From Candidatus Electrothrix communis (GTDB taxonomy: Bacteria > Desulfobacterota > Desulfobulbia > Desulfobulbales > Desulfobulbaceae), in assembly GCA_030644725.1 (NCBI GenBank), contig CP130629.1, forward strand, positions 737,572 through 801,571: a DNA stretch of 64,000 nucleotides, written 5' to 3'. A program made the translations under genes and the position numbers. A model generated the notes under the pieces. It was not told where the DNA came from and did not search any database. It saw only the letters and a program-made list of their open reading frames with translations. Positions 29,301 to 36,039 of the stretch are shown piece by piece (the stretch's first letter is position 1; each line of letters opens with the position of its first letter).

Positions 29301-30464
29301 GGTATGGGTATCACCCATTATCACACCGGTACGGATCGGGTCAAATCCATTGCTAATATGGCCATGCTCTGCGGCAAGGTCGGGGTTGAAGGCGGCGGCT
29401 GTAATCCGCTGCGCGGTCAGAATAATGTCCAGGGTGCCTGTGATATGGGAGCCCTGTTCAATACCCTGCCCGGCTATGGCAGTCTGAGCAACAACGATCT
29501 GCTTGATAAGTACGAAGAACGCTGGGGGGTGAAGATGCCCCGGCATCCCGGTAAGCCTGCCACCGAGGTCTGGGATAATATCCTTCAGGATGAGATCCGG
29601 GCACTCTACGTGTTTGGTGAAGATCCGGCCATTGCCGATGCCAATATCGGTCATGTCCATAAGGCCCTCGACCATCTGGAGTTCCTTATTGTTCAGGATC
29701 TTTTTCTCAATGACACGGCCAAGGCAGCGGACGTGGTTCTGCCTGCGGCTTGTTTTGCCGAGAAAGACGGTACCTTTACCTCCACGGAACGTCGGGTACA
29801 GCGGGTACGCAAGGCGGTTAATCCTCCGGGGCAGGCTAAGCCGGACTGGCAGATCATCAGCGAGTTGGCCGAACGGATGGGTTACTCCATGGGCATAGCA
29901 GGTCCGGAAGATGTCTTTAATGAAGTCTGCGAACTTTTACCTCAGTACAAGGGTCTTTCCTACGCCCGCATTGAGGATGTCGGTCTGCAATGGCCGGTTC
30001 CCGATACTGAGCATCCGGGAACCCCAGTCCTACACACTGAGTCCTTTACTCGCGGTAAGGGGCTGTTTGTCCCGGAAGAGTACATGGCACCCAAGGAGCC
30101 GGTGGACGACGAGTATCCTATGCTCTTCACCACGGGCCGCCATTATGCCCGTTATAATTTCAGCAATATGACTGGCAAGACCGAGGAGATTGATGATATC
30201 GCACCTGAGGCCTTGGCCGAAGTCAATCCTGTTGATGCCGAGCGTATGGGTATTAATTCGGGCGATATGTTACGACTTGCCTCCCGTCGCGGAACGGTGG
30301 ATATCAAGGCGGAGATCACCGAGCGGAGCCAGCCCGGTACTATCTTCACTACCTATAATTATGAGGAGACACCGGTTAACTTCCTGACTCTGGATGCGCT
30401 GGATAGGCTTTCTCGGACACCGGAGTATAAACTTTGTGCTATTAAGATTGAGGTTTTGGGGTGA
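26349..30464 (+). CDS. selenocysteine formate dehydrogenase fused to a GltD-like FAD/NAD(P) oxidoreductase
   Basis: One 1371-residue protein read through an in-frame TGA at 28824-28826 (codon 826), where the local sequence CARL-Sec-THPT matches the active site CARL(U/C)HAPT of FdhF-type formate dehydrogenases. Domain order: NuoG-like [2Fe-2S] and [4Fe-4S] region (1-140), GltD-like FAD/NAD(P) domains (VVGGGPSGLAGAYYLAKNG, about 200; AAVIGGNNVAMEAARALL, about 330), two ferredoxin clusters (CIYCQRCVNAC, CVHCGNCADFC), then the Mo/W-bisPGD catalytic subunit starting at the CPYCGAGC cluster. It should oxidise formate or reduce CO2 with NAD(P)(H) or ferredoxin in the cytoplasm; no signal peptide is seen. 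A conventional reading splits it into two genes at 28826 and 28839, which would be wrong. Confidence 0.93.
28824..28865 (+). promoter_or_regulatory. UGA selenocysteine codon with bacterial SECIS hairpin
   Basis: Directly after the TGA, GGCCA and TGGCC pair around a short loop, extended by GGT and ACC. The loop GU falls at bases 23 and 24 counted from the T of TGA, exactly where E. coli fdhF SECIS has the G and U recognised by SelB. This decodes codon 826 as selenocysteine. Confidence 0.85.
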
Positions 30465-30544
30465 TTATTGGATGGAAATGAGCTACTGAGGGTTACTCAG
30501 TAGAGTATGGAAAAGGGGCGTGCCTTCGGGTTCGCCCTTTTTTT
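30417..30544 (+). repeat. left copy of the fdh 3'-end/terminator repeat
   Basis: The last 16 codons of the formate dehydrogenase gene, its 3' flank and its terminator are repeated at 35758-35887 with roughly three quarters identity. The copies are direct repeats about 5.3 kb apart and bracket the first part of the accessory island. Confidence 0.8.
30511..30544 (+). terminator. UUCG-loop terminator after formate dehydrogenase
   Basis: GGGCG and CGCCC form the lower stem and CC-TTCG-GG the top, followed by seven T. The same hairpin design returns at 35853 and 38128. Confidence 0.85.
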
Positions 30545-30552
30545 ATATTGTG

Positions 30553-30583
30553 ATTGCGCGATAGGATTCGAACCTGTGACCCC
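30553..30583 (-). other. possible decayed tRNA 3' end (T-arm and acceptor strand)
   Basis: Read on the minus strand, GGGGTCACAGGTTCGAATCC followed by TATCGCGC resembles the variable-loop end, T-arm (GGTTCGAATCC) and 3' acceptor strand of a tRNA. No anticodon arm or CCA is present and the T-stem seems to lack two bases. tRNA 3' ends are common integration sites, and this one lies exactly at the island's left edge. The rest of the 350-base gap to 30815 holds no gene I can support. Confidence 0.35.
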
Positions 30584-30814
30584 GACCGGTAACCCGTATG
30601 GCTACGGGGTTTGGTTTTGGCCTGTGATACCGGGGTGGGTACATTTCATCCTGTCTATAGTTTTTTTATTTCTTTTAATATTACAATATGGTAGTTCTTT
30701 TGTTTTAATTGTCGAAATACTCCTGACTGTTATTGTTCCCAGGGTACCCTAAAAACAACGAGTTAGTTTGAAAGTTTATTTTTGAAAAAAAAAGCGAAAT
30801 ATAGGAGAATTTTA

Positions 30815-32389
30815 ATGAAGAGCAGAAAAAGCATTAAAGCACTTGGATGTATCTTTTTGATAATATTTTTGTTTTCAAACGGATACGCTTCTCAAGAAAC
30901 AAATCAAGATTTATTTGTAGAATTATACAAACATGTCTATTTATGCCCTGAGGAAATTCCAGAAGATGTAACTACGATTAAAGAAAGCTGTACACAGCGT
31001 TTTGATGATGTATCACTTGGGTATAAAAAAATTACTATCACGCTACAGGGAAACCGCCCTCTAGTTTTGAAAATTGGAGTAACTCCTTTTACTGATGAAG
31101 ATAAGTATTCCTATGCAAATACAAGAGTTGGCAATCCTCTTTCGGTAGTTCGTGTTGATTCAAAATATCTAAAATTCAATGATTATAGTCCAGTGGTTGT
31201 TTCATCGGAAACTGTATATAACTTAGGGCGATTTAATACTTTTTTTCATAATAATACAGGTAAGCATATAGAAAAAGAGTATAATTTATACCTTGTAATA
31301 GATAAAAGTGACAAAGATGCTATAGAGTCCTCTGAAAAAATAACTGGCACGTACATCTCTGATATCGAACCAGATATATCCGATTCTCCTCATGAAGAGG
31401 GTAACATAACGGCATATCATAACGGCCATAATCTTCCAGTAAAAATAGTTGATATAGTCCAGGGAGAAATATATAAAGAAACTGGGTATAGGGTTGATCT
31501 AAAACCAGCAAGCACTGAATATGAAAAATATTTTGATCCAAACAGAAAGATGAGTTCTCTTGAGTTAGAAGGTGGGGTTTTGAGCATAGGAGCTGGCTGT
31601 TTTGACAAAACATTTGGCGAATGTCTTGAGTTGGCTACACAACAAATGGCAGCACGTTGCGATAAAGGTAAATATAGCGATGACGAATGCTATTCAGGAG
31701 CAAAGAATATAGTTGTCATGCTGTTTGCTATCAACCGACTAGCTTCAGCACGTAAGTTACCAAGAAAACAGCGTGATAAAGAGATTAATTTTGGATTATT
31801 CGTCGCTACTCTTAGTAAATATGAGCAGAAGAGTAATAAACCGTATGGTGTAATATATGAAAAGACGGTTGAGATCTTAGAATCATTTATTAATTCATTA
31901 TCAGAAGATGATACGAAACTTTTGAATCCTACTGCGGAGTATGTACTTTCACTCTCTGAATCAGAAAAAGCTGCGTATCTTTTTAGCACTCTAGCACTTG
32001 GTGCAACTGCATTAATCGAATATACGAAACATTTATGTAGAAATGTAGACTGTATTGATATTGCAAATAATGATATTTCAAGAGAAAAAAAAGATACTAT
32101 TTTAAAAGAAAAAAAAGAAATGGATCCCTCTTACTACCGAAAGCCTAAAAAAAAATATTCTAGCGATACGGATATTTTTGAAAATGATGTTGTTGATATA
32201 AGAAGAAATGGCCTTCATCATAAAAAATGGATATTATATTATGTTACTTGTTTAAATGGATATTCAGAAAATATATATTACAATACACAAAGACGTTGTT
32301 GGATGAAAAAATCCTCTATGTTATGCGATTATTCCTCAGACGTTGGCGCGTTAAAACGTTCAGCGAAAACCATGTGTAATCTTAATTGA
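30815..32389 (+). CDS. AT-rich exported orphan protein
   Basis: 524 residues from the ATG at 30815, which has an AGGAG site; a TTG at 30782 would add 11 lysine-rich residues. A signal peptide (KALGCIFLIIFLFSNGYA) is followed by a long polar mature part. Paired cysteines are scattered (CPEE, ESCTQ, GAGCFDKTFGEC, HLCRNVDC), suggesting disulfides in the periplasm or outside. No domain is recognised. The gene is richer in A and T than the formate dehydrogenase next to it and lies just inside the island, so recent transfer is likely. Confidence 0.6.
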   Translation: MKSRKSIKALGCIFLIIFLFSNGYASQETNQDLFVELYKHVYLCPEEIPEDVTTIKESCTQRFDDVSLGYKKITITLQGNRPLVLKIGVTPFTDEDKYSYANTRVGNPLSVVRVDSKYLKFNDYSPVVVSSETVYNLGRFNTFFHNNTGKHIEKEYNLYLVIDKSDKDAIESSEKITGTYISDIEPDISDSPHEEGNITAYHNGHNLPVKIVDIVQGEIYKETGYRVDLKPASTEYEKYFDPNRKMSSLELEGGVLSIGAGCFDKTFGECLELATQQMAARCDKGKYSDDECYSGAKNIVVMLFAINRLASARKLPRKQRDKEINFGLFVATLSKYEQKSNKPYGVIYEKTVEILESFINSLSEDDTKLLNPTAEYVLSLSESEKAAYLFSTLALGATALIEYTKHLCRNVDCIDIANNDISREKKDTILKEKKEMDPSYYRKPKKKYSSDTDIFENDVVDIRRNGLHHKKWILYYVTCLNGYSENIYYNTQRRCWMKKSSMLCDYSSDVGALKRSAKTMCNLN

Positions 32390-32408
32390 ATTTTTTCAAG
32401 AGATACAA

Positions 32409-32450
32409 AAAAAGGGGTGCTAGATTTTTATTTTCTAACACCCCCTTTTA
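32409..32450. terminator. intrinsic terminator
   Basis: AAAGGGGTGCTAGA pairs with TCTAACACCCCCTTT around an AT loop, with A- and T-runs outside. It closes the secreted orphan gene 20 bases after its stop. Confidence 0.85.
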
Positions 32451-32545
32451 TTTCTGTCGGTTCAGATCAAATCCAAGCTGTAAATAATCTCAATCAACAA
32501 CCTCACGTACTGCTTGACATAAATCGGGTAAATCGGGGACAGACC

Positions 32546-33219
32546 GAAAGCGCCGGGATAAACCGGCATAGAGTAGGGGATGAAAGAGCCCTACATAAAA
32601 GGAGAAGCTGCTCCATTATGGCCCCGAGTCATGCGTCGGTACTCCGCGAGGATGCGGCGAAGCGTTGACAGGGGAAGCGTAGGCCAGCCATTGAGCTCCG
32701 AAATCACCACAATCAGGGTGCCGACCGCGTGGTTTGGTTGGGAAGGCAACACGGGAAGCGGCGTAAATCAGCCAGCCACTCCCCGGCCCTGCGGAGTCCG
32801 AGAACCTGTGCATGCGTGGACACTCTATGTTCGAGAACCGGGAGATCTCAGAGACCTCCGGCAGAGAAGAAGCCGGAGCGGTTGGAGAAGGCCTGTGGCT
32901 ATACTTCCAACATGTACGTCACTGAGAAGTCAGACACCAACATAGTACCTGAGAAGGAGCCGAACAATGCTGTTTTATCCCAAGACAGTAGCGGAGGTTC
33001 TGGAGGGAAGGGCGGTGACCAAGGGGAATTCTGAGGAGAACGCCTGCGACCTGTACCCAGAGACAGGAGCAAACATTGTGTGGACTTGACAGGATACGTG
33101 TAGTAGCAAATGAACCAGCGACTACGCGTCACTTAACCCGAGGTAGGAGCCGTATGAGGTAATTCCTCACGTACGGATCTGTGCGGGGGGTGCCGGGTAA
33201 CCGGTATCCCTACCGCGAT
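32546..33219 (+). mobile_element. group II intron lacking its reverse transcriptase ORF
   Basis: The 3' end is diagnostic. Domain V is exactly 34 bases (33147-33180), begins GAGCCGTA and carries the AGC triad and two-base bulge. Domain VI follows (33183-33216) with a bulged branch A at 33212, seven bases before the end at GAT. Upstream, 32912-33034 encodes in frame the start of a typical maturase leader (NIVPEKEPNN), but the reverse transcriptase domains are gone. The insertion splits a repeat (GGGACAGACC / ACGTTTTCG) that is uninterrupted at 34286, which fixes both exon edges. The 5' end does not show the usual GTGYG, so it may be trimmed. Confidence 0.8.
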
Positions 33220-33350
33220 ACGTTTTCGTTTTTTTATTCGACCGGGAACTCCAGCAGGATTACCTTCTTACCTGAACTTTCACGCATTCAACCGGAAGAT
33301 GCTGGAAATGTTTATCAAGAGCGAGAACAGCCATCGACAGAGCTTCCAAG
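33220..33350 (+). repeat. repeat R1 next to a PIN toxin gene, 3' exon of the intron
   Basis: GTTTTCGTTTTTT, CAGGATTAC and AAATGTTTA blocks occur in the same order and spacing at 34296-34415 (R2). Each copy lies just beyond the 3' end of a minus-strand PIN toxin gene. R1 is joined across the intron to AAATCGGGGACAGACC at 32530-32545. Confidence 0.65.
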
Positions 33351-33355
33351 CAGAC

Positions 33356-33778
33356 TCAAAGCATTTTCCAAGGATTCAGTATTGCCTGATGACTCGGGGA
33401 AAAATCCCCTTCATTTCGTGTCACGACAGTCATCTGGTATACTGATGCCGTGGCGGCGATGTACCCGTCAATAATCGACATCCTTTGTCCTGAATCCTCC
33501 GCCCGCGCCTGCATAATCCCCCATGCTTCAGCCACAGCACGATCAACAGGAAGAATCCGGTCACCGTAGTCCGCCAGCAGCGTCTCAAGCCACATCATCA
33601 GGTGGCTTTTCTTTTTTGACTCAGGTAGCCGCGTAATACCTCGTTTCAGCTCTCCTATTGTGAGGGAACTCAGAAACAGGCGGTCCGCAGGAGTCTGGGC
33701 AAGCCAGTCAGTCACCGCCGTATTTGGTCGAGGTTTGACCAGCTCGGAGATCACGCATGTGTCCAGCAGATAGTTCAT
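33356..33778 (-). CDS. PIN-domain toxin (VapC/FitB type)
   Basis: 140 residues, complete. The PIN acidic residues appear in order: LLDTCVISEL (aspartate 6), GELKRGI (glutamate about 43), SIIDGYIAATA and TRNEGDF. FitB-like VapC toxins cut specific RNAs with Mg or Mn. Its start overlaps the antitoxin stop by four bases, so the pair is translated together. The repeat R1 touches its 3' end. Confidence 0.9.
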   Translation of the reverse strand: MNYLLDTCVISELVKPRPNTAVTDWLAQTPADRLFLSSLTIGELKRGITRLPESKKKSHLMMWLETLLADYGDRILPVDRAVAEAWGIMQARAEDSGQRMSIIDGYIAATASVYQMTVVTRNEGDFSPSHQAILNPWKML

Positions 33779-34035
33779 AAATCAAGTTCCCTCGGATATT
33801 CATGCTGCCTCTCAAACAGATCGGCATTATTGCCGATTTTTGGAGCACTTAACAGAAAGTCGGTAAACGAGGGCTTCTGCGAGGTCAATTTCTCATAATC
33901 ACGGACCGACAGTACAACGACGGTATCAACACCTCTCCGCTTAACATATTGCGGCCCGTGCGTGAGTGCTTCGTTGACCACTTGACTGAATTTATTTTTG
34001 GCATCCTGAAGTGCCCAAGTTGTTCTTCTTATCAT
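33775..34035 (-). CDS. Phd/YefM-type antitoxin
   Basis: 86 residues. The N-terminus (WALQDAKNKFSQVVNEALTH) and PQYVKRRGVDTVVVLSVRDYEKL are the Phd/YefM DNA-binding fold; the C-terminus (from about 60) should wrap the toxin. A ribosome site (AAGGAG) precedes the ATG at 34035. A 13-base palindrome 43 bases upstream is a likely operator, since these antitoxins repress their own promoters. Confidence 0.9.
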   Translation of the reverse strand: MIRRTTWALQDAKNKFSQVVNEALTHGPQYVKRRGVDTVVVLSVRDYEKLTSQKPSFTDFLLSAPKIGNNADLFERQHEYPRELDL

Positions 34036-34077
34036 ATATGGTTCTCCTTGCAGTTATTTCTTTTTAGCACCTTTCAC

Positions 34078-34090
34078 CTAGACAGTCTAG
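34078..34090. promoter_or_regulatory. palindrome, candidate operator of the first toxin-antitoxin pair
   Basis: CTAGAC-A-GTCTAG is a perfect inverted repeat with a one-base centre, 43 bases upstream of the antitoxin ATG on its promoter side. Confidence 0.45.
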
Positions 34091-34121
34091 CTGTGTTTTA
34101 GGGTATCCGTCAAGATTTTTC

Positions 34122-34252
34122 GGGCTTGGTTCTAACTTCGGCCATTGTGCAAAAACAACCTGTGCCTCTACGGATATTCTGCTAATTTTGTGATCTTATT
34201 TGCGCATCAAATGTCAGTCGTAAATTAATTGGCCGAACTTAGAACCAAGCCC
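34122..34252. mobile_element. MITE-like element with 23-bp terminal inverted repeats
   Basis: The ends at 34122-34144 and 34230-34252 (starting GGGCTTGGTTCTAA) are inverted repeats with one mismatch. The 131-base element has no ORF and is flanked by nearly identical octamers, GATTTTTC and TATTTTTC. This is the form of a non-autonomous transposon moved by a transposase elsewhere. It lies between the two toxin-antitoxin pairs. Confidence 0.7.
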
Positions 34253-34280
34253 TATTTTTCTTACTAATCCAATTTTTGTG

Positions 34281-34415
34281 AATTTGGGACAGACCATGTT
34301 TTCGTTTTTTATCCAACCGGATACGCCACCATATTCCGGCAGGATTACTTTTCCTCCTGAATCTTCACACATTCTCAACCGAAACATGCTGTAAATGTTT
34401 AGTTAGTGTGAGGCA
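34281..34415 (+). repeat. repeat R2 next to the second PIN toxin gene (uninterrupted copy)
   Basis: It begins TTTGGGACAGACCATGTTTT and runs through the same blocks as R1. It preserves the site that the group II intron occupies in R1. Its right end is about 60 bases from the stop of the second PIN gene. Confidence 0.65.
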
Positions 34416-34472
34416 GCCATTTTGTTATGCGGAGCAACAGTAACCAGGGCATCTTTCAACGGAACAAGCCAT

Positions 34473-34850
34473 TCAATCCCAAGCAGCCAATTCGTACTCT
34501 CTCCTGATCACCTGATCCTTTGTCAACAGCACAGCCTGATGAGTCGCCGCTGTGGCGGTAATGATCCTGTCAAACGGATCTCTTGTCCACGACATCCGCA
34601 TTGCTTCCGTCATCACCCTGGCAAAAGATGAGCGACATTTTTGTAAGCCTATACTCTCTGCAAGTGAATCAAATATCACGGTGGGTTCAACAGTGATTCT
34701 CTTGATTTCAAACAAATACTGAAGTTCGAGCAGTACCAGCGGGGAAATCAGCAAATCGTTTTCCTCTATGAGCTGACCGGCTTCTTCGGAAAGCAGAGAC
34801 AACTCACCGCTGTACAGCCAGACCACGACGTGAGTATCAAGGTAAATCAT
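34473..34850 (-). CDS. PIN-domain toxin (VapC type)
   Basis: 125 residues from the ATG at 34850 (MIYLDTHVVVWLYSG), which places the first catalytic aspartate at residue 5 as in the family; a longer frame exists but adds unrelated residues. SPLVLLELQYLFE carries the second acidic residue and RDPFDRIITATA plus LTKDQVI the C-terminal ones. It is a likely Mg-dependent ribonuclease. Its start overlaps the antitoxin stop by 14 bases. Confidence 0.9.
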   Translation of the reverse strand: MIYLDTHVVVWLYSGELSLLSEEAGQLIEENDLLISPLVLLELQYLFEIKRITVEPTVIFDSLAESIGLQKCRSSFARVMTEAMRMSWTRDPFDRIITATAATHQAVLLTKDQVIRREYELAAWD

Positions 34851-35067
34851 GCTTCCACTCATCCGACCAATCCATATGAACCAGAGATTCCGGACTTCCT
34901 TGTATACAGGCATGTTTTGTCAGTCGAGACAGCTTGGAAACCGGTTTTTTCGGGGTGATTTGTAGTCGCTGTCCCTTCCTTTCCACTTCCAGAGGTCTGC
35001 CTGATTGGAGTACCTTATCAAGAAGTTTGTAGATATTGCCCCGCAGGGCTGATGCGGTAATCGACAT
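34837..35067 (-). CDS. antitoxin of the second PIN pair (Phd/YefM-like)
   Basis: 76 residues. SITASALRGNIYKLLDKVLQ and PLEVERKGQRLQITP match the short DNA-binding half of Phd/YefM antitoxins; the C-terminal part (WSDEWKHDLP) should bind the toxin. An inverted repeat 32 bases upstream is a likely operator. Confidence 0.85.
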   Translation of the reverse strand: MSITASALRGNIYKLLDKVLQSGRPLEVERKGQRLQITPKKPVSKLSRLTKHACIQGSPESLVHMDWSDEWKHDLP

Positions 35068-35098
35068 ATTTTATCTCCTGAGATTTTGTTTACGTACG

Positions 35099-35113
35099 AC
35101 TGTAGTATACAGT
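35099..35113. promoter_or_regulatory. inverted repeat, candidate operator of the second toxin-antitoxin pair
   Basis: ACTGTA and TACAGT are exact complements with a three-base centre, 32 bases upstream of the antitoxin ATG at 35067. Confidence 0.45.
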
Positions 35114-35245
35114 GTCGTTCGTTCGTTTGCAAACAGATCAATGGGGTCAGACTCGATTGATCCCGGAATTGAAATTGTGTTGCAAAAAGAGCATCCTGCT
35201 CCTTTATTTCTCGTCTTCACGTAACAGCCATCGGCACCCAATACC

Positions 35246-35470
35246 TTATTTTTTTTGGCTCTTCTTCCAGGCAACAAAATCAGGAAAGTGTCTTTCAATA
35301 TGAACTTCGAGATACTGACTTATTCTTTTGTCTTGATGATTTTTTACCCAGCTCTCTAAGTCTGTTAAAAAACGATCTCGTTTAGGAGCTGGCTTTAAAA
35401 ATTGAGTAACAATGAGAGCAACAACAACCAAAATAATTATTGTCGCTATTCCGCTGGTGGCATCATCCAT
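35246..35470 (-). CDS. small single-pass membrane protein, paralogue of the one at 9480
   Basis: 74 residues. One helix (IIILVVVALIVTQFL, about 11-26) and a charged tail with LESWVKN and a terminal FVAWKKSQKK, matching EEWLKS and FKEWKKK of the 9480 protein. A GAGGAGAG site precedes the ATG. One copy is in a core gene cluster and this one in the island; no function is recognised. Confidence 0.7.
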   Translation of the reverse strand: MDDATSGIATIIILVVVALIVTQFLKPAPKRDRFLTDLESWVKNHQDKRISQYLEVHIERHFPDFVAWKKSQKK

Positions 35471-35757
35471 ATCTCTCCTCTATCTTTAGCTTTTACTACA
35501 CCCCATTAAAACTAAATAACTGATAGGCCGTTTAATATTTTTTGTCAATGATTGGTTTTCCTGAGGATTTCTGAAGGAGAGTTGAGCATAAAGGATTTGG
35601 TTGGGAGAAAAGCAAAAAAGGCAGTTACCAGGAATGAGCAACTGCCAGGGAAAAATGTTGTTTTGCTCAATAACCGCTTCTTACGTATTGATCCTTATAG
35701 ATATTGGACAATGATCGGAGAACACAGCGGTATCATCTTTATGGGTAAATCGGGGAC
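35471..35757. other. intergenic stretch without a supported gene
   Basis: An open frame at 35552-35830 exists but runs through the fdh repeat in the wrong frame and has no family resemblance, so it is not called. A GGCAGTT/AACTGCC hairpin lies near 35620-35646. The stretch ends in AAATCGGGGACA, a motif also found at 32530, abutting the fdh repeat. Confidence 0.4.
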
Positions 35758-35887
35758 ACACCGGAGTATAAGCTTTGTGCTCTTAAGGTTGAGGTTGTGG
35801 GTTGACGAGCAAGTGAAAATGAGCGACTGACGGTTGCTTGATAGAATGTGACAAAGGGGCGTACCTTCGGGTTTGCCCCTTTTTTTA
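35758..35887 (+). repeat. right copy of the fdh 3'-end/terminator repeat
   Basis: 35758-35805 encodes TPEYKLCALKVEVVG and a stop, against TPEYKLCAIKIEVLG at the true end of formate dehydrogenase. The following flank and UUCG terminator also match. No further fdh sequence precedes it. It is a relic of a second formate dehydrogenase or the product of a duplication. Confidence 0.8.
35853..35887 (+). terminator. UUCG-loop terminator inside the right fdh repeat
   Basis: GGGGC...GCCCC stem topped by ACC-TTCG-GGT and followed by seven T. Confidence 0.8.
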
Positions 35888-36039
35888 TGTATTTGCAAAG
35901 GAGATTTTTTGTTATAGAGTATTTTTTGCTTTATCTTCACCAAACCCCCATCCCGGCGAGCCGGGACAACAAAGTCACCCGCCGGAGTAAGGTAACTCCG
36001 TGGGGTGGTAACCTTAAAGATGAAAATGGAGGATGGATT

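Noticed and set aside
28404-29675. 423-residue ORF antisense to formate dehydrogenase
   Set aside because: Long only because of the GC pattern of the sense gene; no protein family resemblance.
28839-30464. Separate molybdopterin oxidoreductase gene starting at 28839
   Set aside because: It is in the same frame as the upstream ORF, separated only by a TGA with a SECIS hairpin, at the exact selenocysteine position of formate dehydrogenases.
30507-30752. 81-residue ORF after formate dehydrogenase
   Set aside because: Its first codons are the terminator hairpin, and the middle is antisense to a tRNA-like fragment; no ribosome site.
32580-33034. ORFs inside the intron (83-121 residues)
   Set aside because: They overlap ribozyme structure; only a short maturase leader is recognisable and it ends before any reverse transcriptase motif.
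32530-35760. CRISPR array from recurring GGGGACA motifs
   Set aside because: The three occurrences are irregularly spaced by kilobases and belong to dispersed repeats; no regular repeat-spacer pattern exists anywhere in the window.
35552-35830. 92-residue ORF
   Set aside because: It reads through the fdh repeat in a different frame from the original gene and has no recognisable family or ribosome site.
35848-36039. N-terminal extension of the coiled-coil membrane protein
   Set aside because: The extension begins inside a terminator hairpin; the ATG at 36040 has a good ribosome site.
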